In this document: in pieces, positions 63,042-64,000 of the stretch | How positions within the stretch are numbered: position 1 is the stretch's first letter | Layout of the letters: every line of letters starts with the position of its first letter | Origin: Winogradskyella sp. | Lineage (GTDB): Bacteria > Bacteroidota > Bacteroidia > Flavobacteriales > Flavobacteriaceae | NCBI GenBank assembly: GCA_002722255.1 | Contig: PBLD01000007.1 | Span: 1-64,000 of the forward strand | Length of the DNA: 64,000 nt | Direction: 5' to 3' | Made by a program: the position numbers and the translations under genes | The notes under the pieces: generated by a model | Told to the model about the DNA's origin: nothing | Seen by the model: only the letters and a program-made list of their open reading frames with translations | Database searches by the model: none

Positions 63042-63593
63042 ATGAAAAAGTTAAAATTTATAATCCTATTTCTTTTAGTGGTGCTTATAAGTTGCGAACG
63101 CGACGATATTTGTGCCGAAACCACACCAACAACACCTCGCCTTTTGGTAGAGTTTTATGATGTTAACGAGCAGGAAGATCTTAAACCTGTAACGCGTCTA
63201 ACAGCCTATGGTGAAGGCCTAGCTGATAATCCCACAAATGATAATACTGAGGGCACACTTATTTACAATACCAATTCAACATCATTAGAATTACCACTAA
63301 TTATTGGAAATGAAGGTGAAATAACTACATCGCGTTTTATTTTAGAAAAAGATACTAACCTTAGACTTGATGAAAATGTAAACACAAATTCAAACATAGA
63401 TGTTGTTGAAATTGCTTATGAAACAGAGTTTGTTTACGTATCTAGAGCTTGCGGTTATAAGAGTATATTTAAAAACATACAATTAAGCTTTGATACTTCA
63501 GATGATGGAGCTTGGATTAGTGGAATTGAACTTATTGACACAGTCGAAATAGTAGAAAATGAAAACACAGTACATGTACGCATCTTGCATTAA
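63042..63593 (+). CDS. DUF6452 family lipoprotein
   Basis: About 183 residues, lipobox VVLISC (then ERDDICAETTPTTPRLLV). The start of the mature part, with Cys in DDIC and TPRLLVEFYD, and the late motif RACGYKSIF are typical of DUF6452 lipoproteins found next to rlmD in Flavobacteriia. No function known. It lies 3 bases after rlmD; the ATG at 63042 is chosen over the overlapping TTG. The next gene starts inside its end. Confidence 0.85.
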   Translation: MKKLKFIILFLLVVLISCERDDICAETTPTTPRLLVEFYDVNEQEDLKPVTRLTAYGEGLADNPTNDNTEGTLIYNTNSTSLELPLIIGNEGEITTSRFILEKDTNLRLDENVNTNSNIDVVEIAYETEFVYVSRACGYKSIFKNIQLSFDTSDDGAWISGIELIDTVEIVENENTVHVRILH

Positions 63594-64000
63594 GAGTATT
63601 ATTATACTCCTATTGTTTTCTACAATAGTTATAGCTCAAGACAAAAAGAAAACCGTAAAGGACACTCTAATATACAAACAAAAATATGGTCTTCGTTTGG
63701 GTGCAGACATTAGTAAACTAGCACGTACCTTTTTTGATGATGACTATACAGGAGTTGAAATTATGGGAGACTATCGTCTTACCAAACGCATTTATTTAGC
63801 TGGTGAGCTAGGAAATGAAGAATACACCTTAGAAAACGAAGTTTTAAGTAATACTACAAAAGGAAGTTATTTTAAAGGTGGAATTGATCTTAATTTCTAC
63901 AAAAACTGGCTAGATATGGAAAATATGATCTATGTTGGCTTTAGAGGTGGCGCCAGTACATTTATTCAAACTTTAAATAATTATAGCATATATAATGTCT
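63574..64000 (+). CDS. DUF6048 family outer membrane protein (3' end outside window)
   Basis: Open from the ATG at 63574 to the window end (142 residues seen). It has a signal peptide (IIILLLFSTIVIAQ) and then KYGLRLGADISKLARTFFDD, YTGVEIMGDYRLTKRIYLAG and LNFYKNWLDMENMIYVGFRG, a small beta-barrel. It overlaps the DUF6452 gene by 20 bases. The pair is conserved after rlmD in Flavobacteriia, pointing to a shared envelope role. Confidence 0.82.
   Translation, partial: MYASCIKSIIILLLFSTIVIAQDKKKTVKDTLIYKQKYGLRLGADISKLARTFFDDDYTGVEIMGDYRLTKRIYLAGELGNEEYTLENEVLSNTTKGSYFKGGIDLNFYKNWLDMENMIYVGFRGGASTFIQTLNNYSIYNV

Overview
The window is a stretch of an AT-rich chromosome from a marine-type Bacteroidetes, most likely the family Flavobacteriaceae. 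Evidence: type IX secretion parts (a gliding-motility-type C-terminal sorting domain, PorP/SprF, a PorE-like protein and PorQ), many lipoproteins with acidic residues after the lipidated Cys, promoters of the Bacteroidetes form TTTG-N17-21-TAnnTTTG, a 6S-type RNA beside zapA, and families typical of this group (head-GIN domain, CCC-motif membrane protein, DUF6452/DUF6048). I cannot name the genus. I found no rRNA, tRNA, CRISPR array, prophage or insertion sequence.

Layout. 1-4.3 kb: the 3' end of a large repeat-containing secreted protein, its PorP/SprF partner and a PorE-like OmpA protein. 4.4-5.0 kb: a frameshifted lipoprotein remnant. 5-9.5 kb: CAP lipoprotein, pdxH, and an AraC regulator plus alpha/beta hydrolase flanked by two paralogous small proteins. 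9.4-20 kb: mostly minus-strand housekeeping genes (rnz, pyrB, pyrR, rpsA, cmk, porQ, lon) plus a Kbp-like LysM protein. 20-23 kb: an ECF sigma / anti-sigma / envelope-adhesin operon. 23-29.6 kb: a polyamine cluster with a membrane-bound aminopropyltransferase, a lipoprotein ending in Gly-Gly, a glutathionylspermidine-synthetase-like ATP-grasp ligase, S-adenosylmethionine decarboxylase and further lipoproteins. 29.6-32 kb: MFS exporter and M48 protease. 32-43.3 kb: glycogen/trehalose block (GH31, glgB, GH15, fused trehalose-phosphate synthase/phosphatase, glgC, glgA). 43.5-64 kb: msrB, lpdA, aroQ, a duplicated outer-membrane beta-barrel pair, xerD, rny, 6S RNA, zapA, an M23 peptidase with a TonB-dependent receptor, cysteine desulfurase, Smr protein, ornithine aminotransferase, rlmD and DUF6452/DUF6048.

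How genes work together. GlgC and GlgA build glycogen chains and GlgB branches them; the GH31 and GH15 enzymes trim glucans or trehalose and the fused TPS/TPP makes trehalose. The sigma factor operon encodes its own membrane anti-sigma protein and two secreted beta-structured proteins. The least explained system is the polyamine cluster at 23.8-28.6 kb. SpeD would supply decarboxylated AdoMet to the membrane aminopropyltransferase, and the YgiC-like ligase could then couple a polyamine to a peptide carboxylate. The lipoprotein encoded directly before the ligase, overlapping it, ends in Gly-Gly and is a candidate target.
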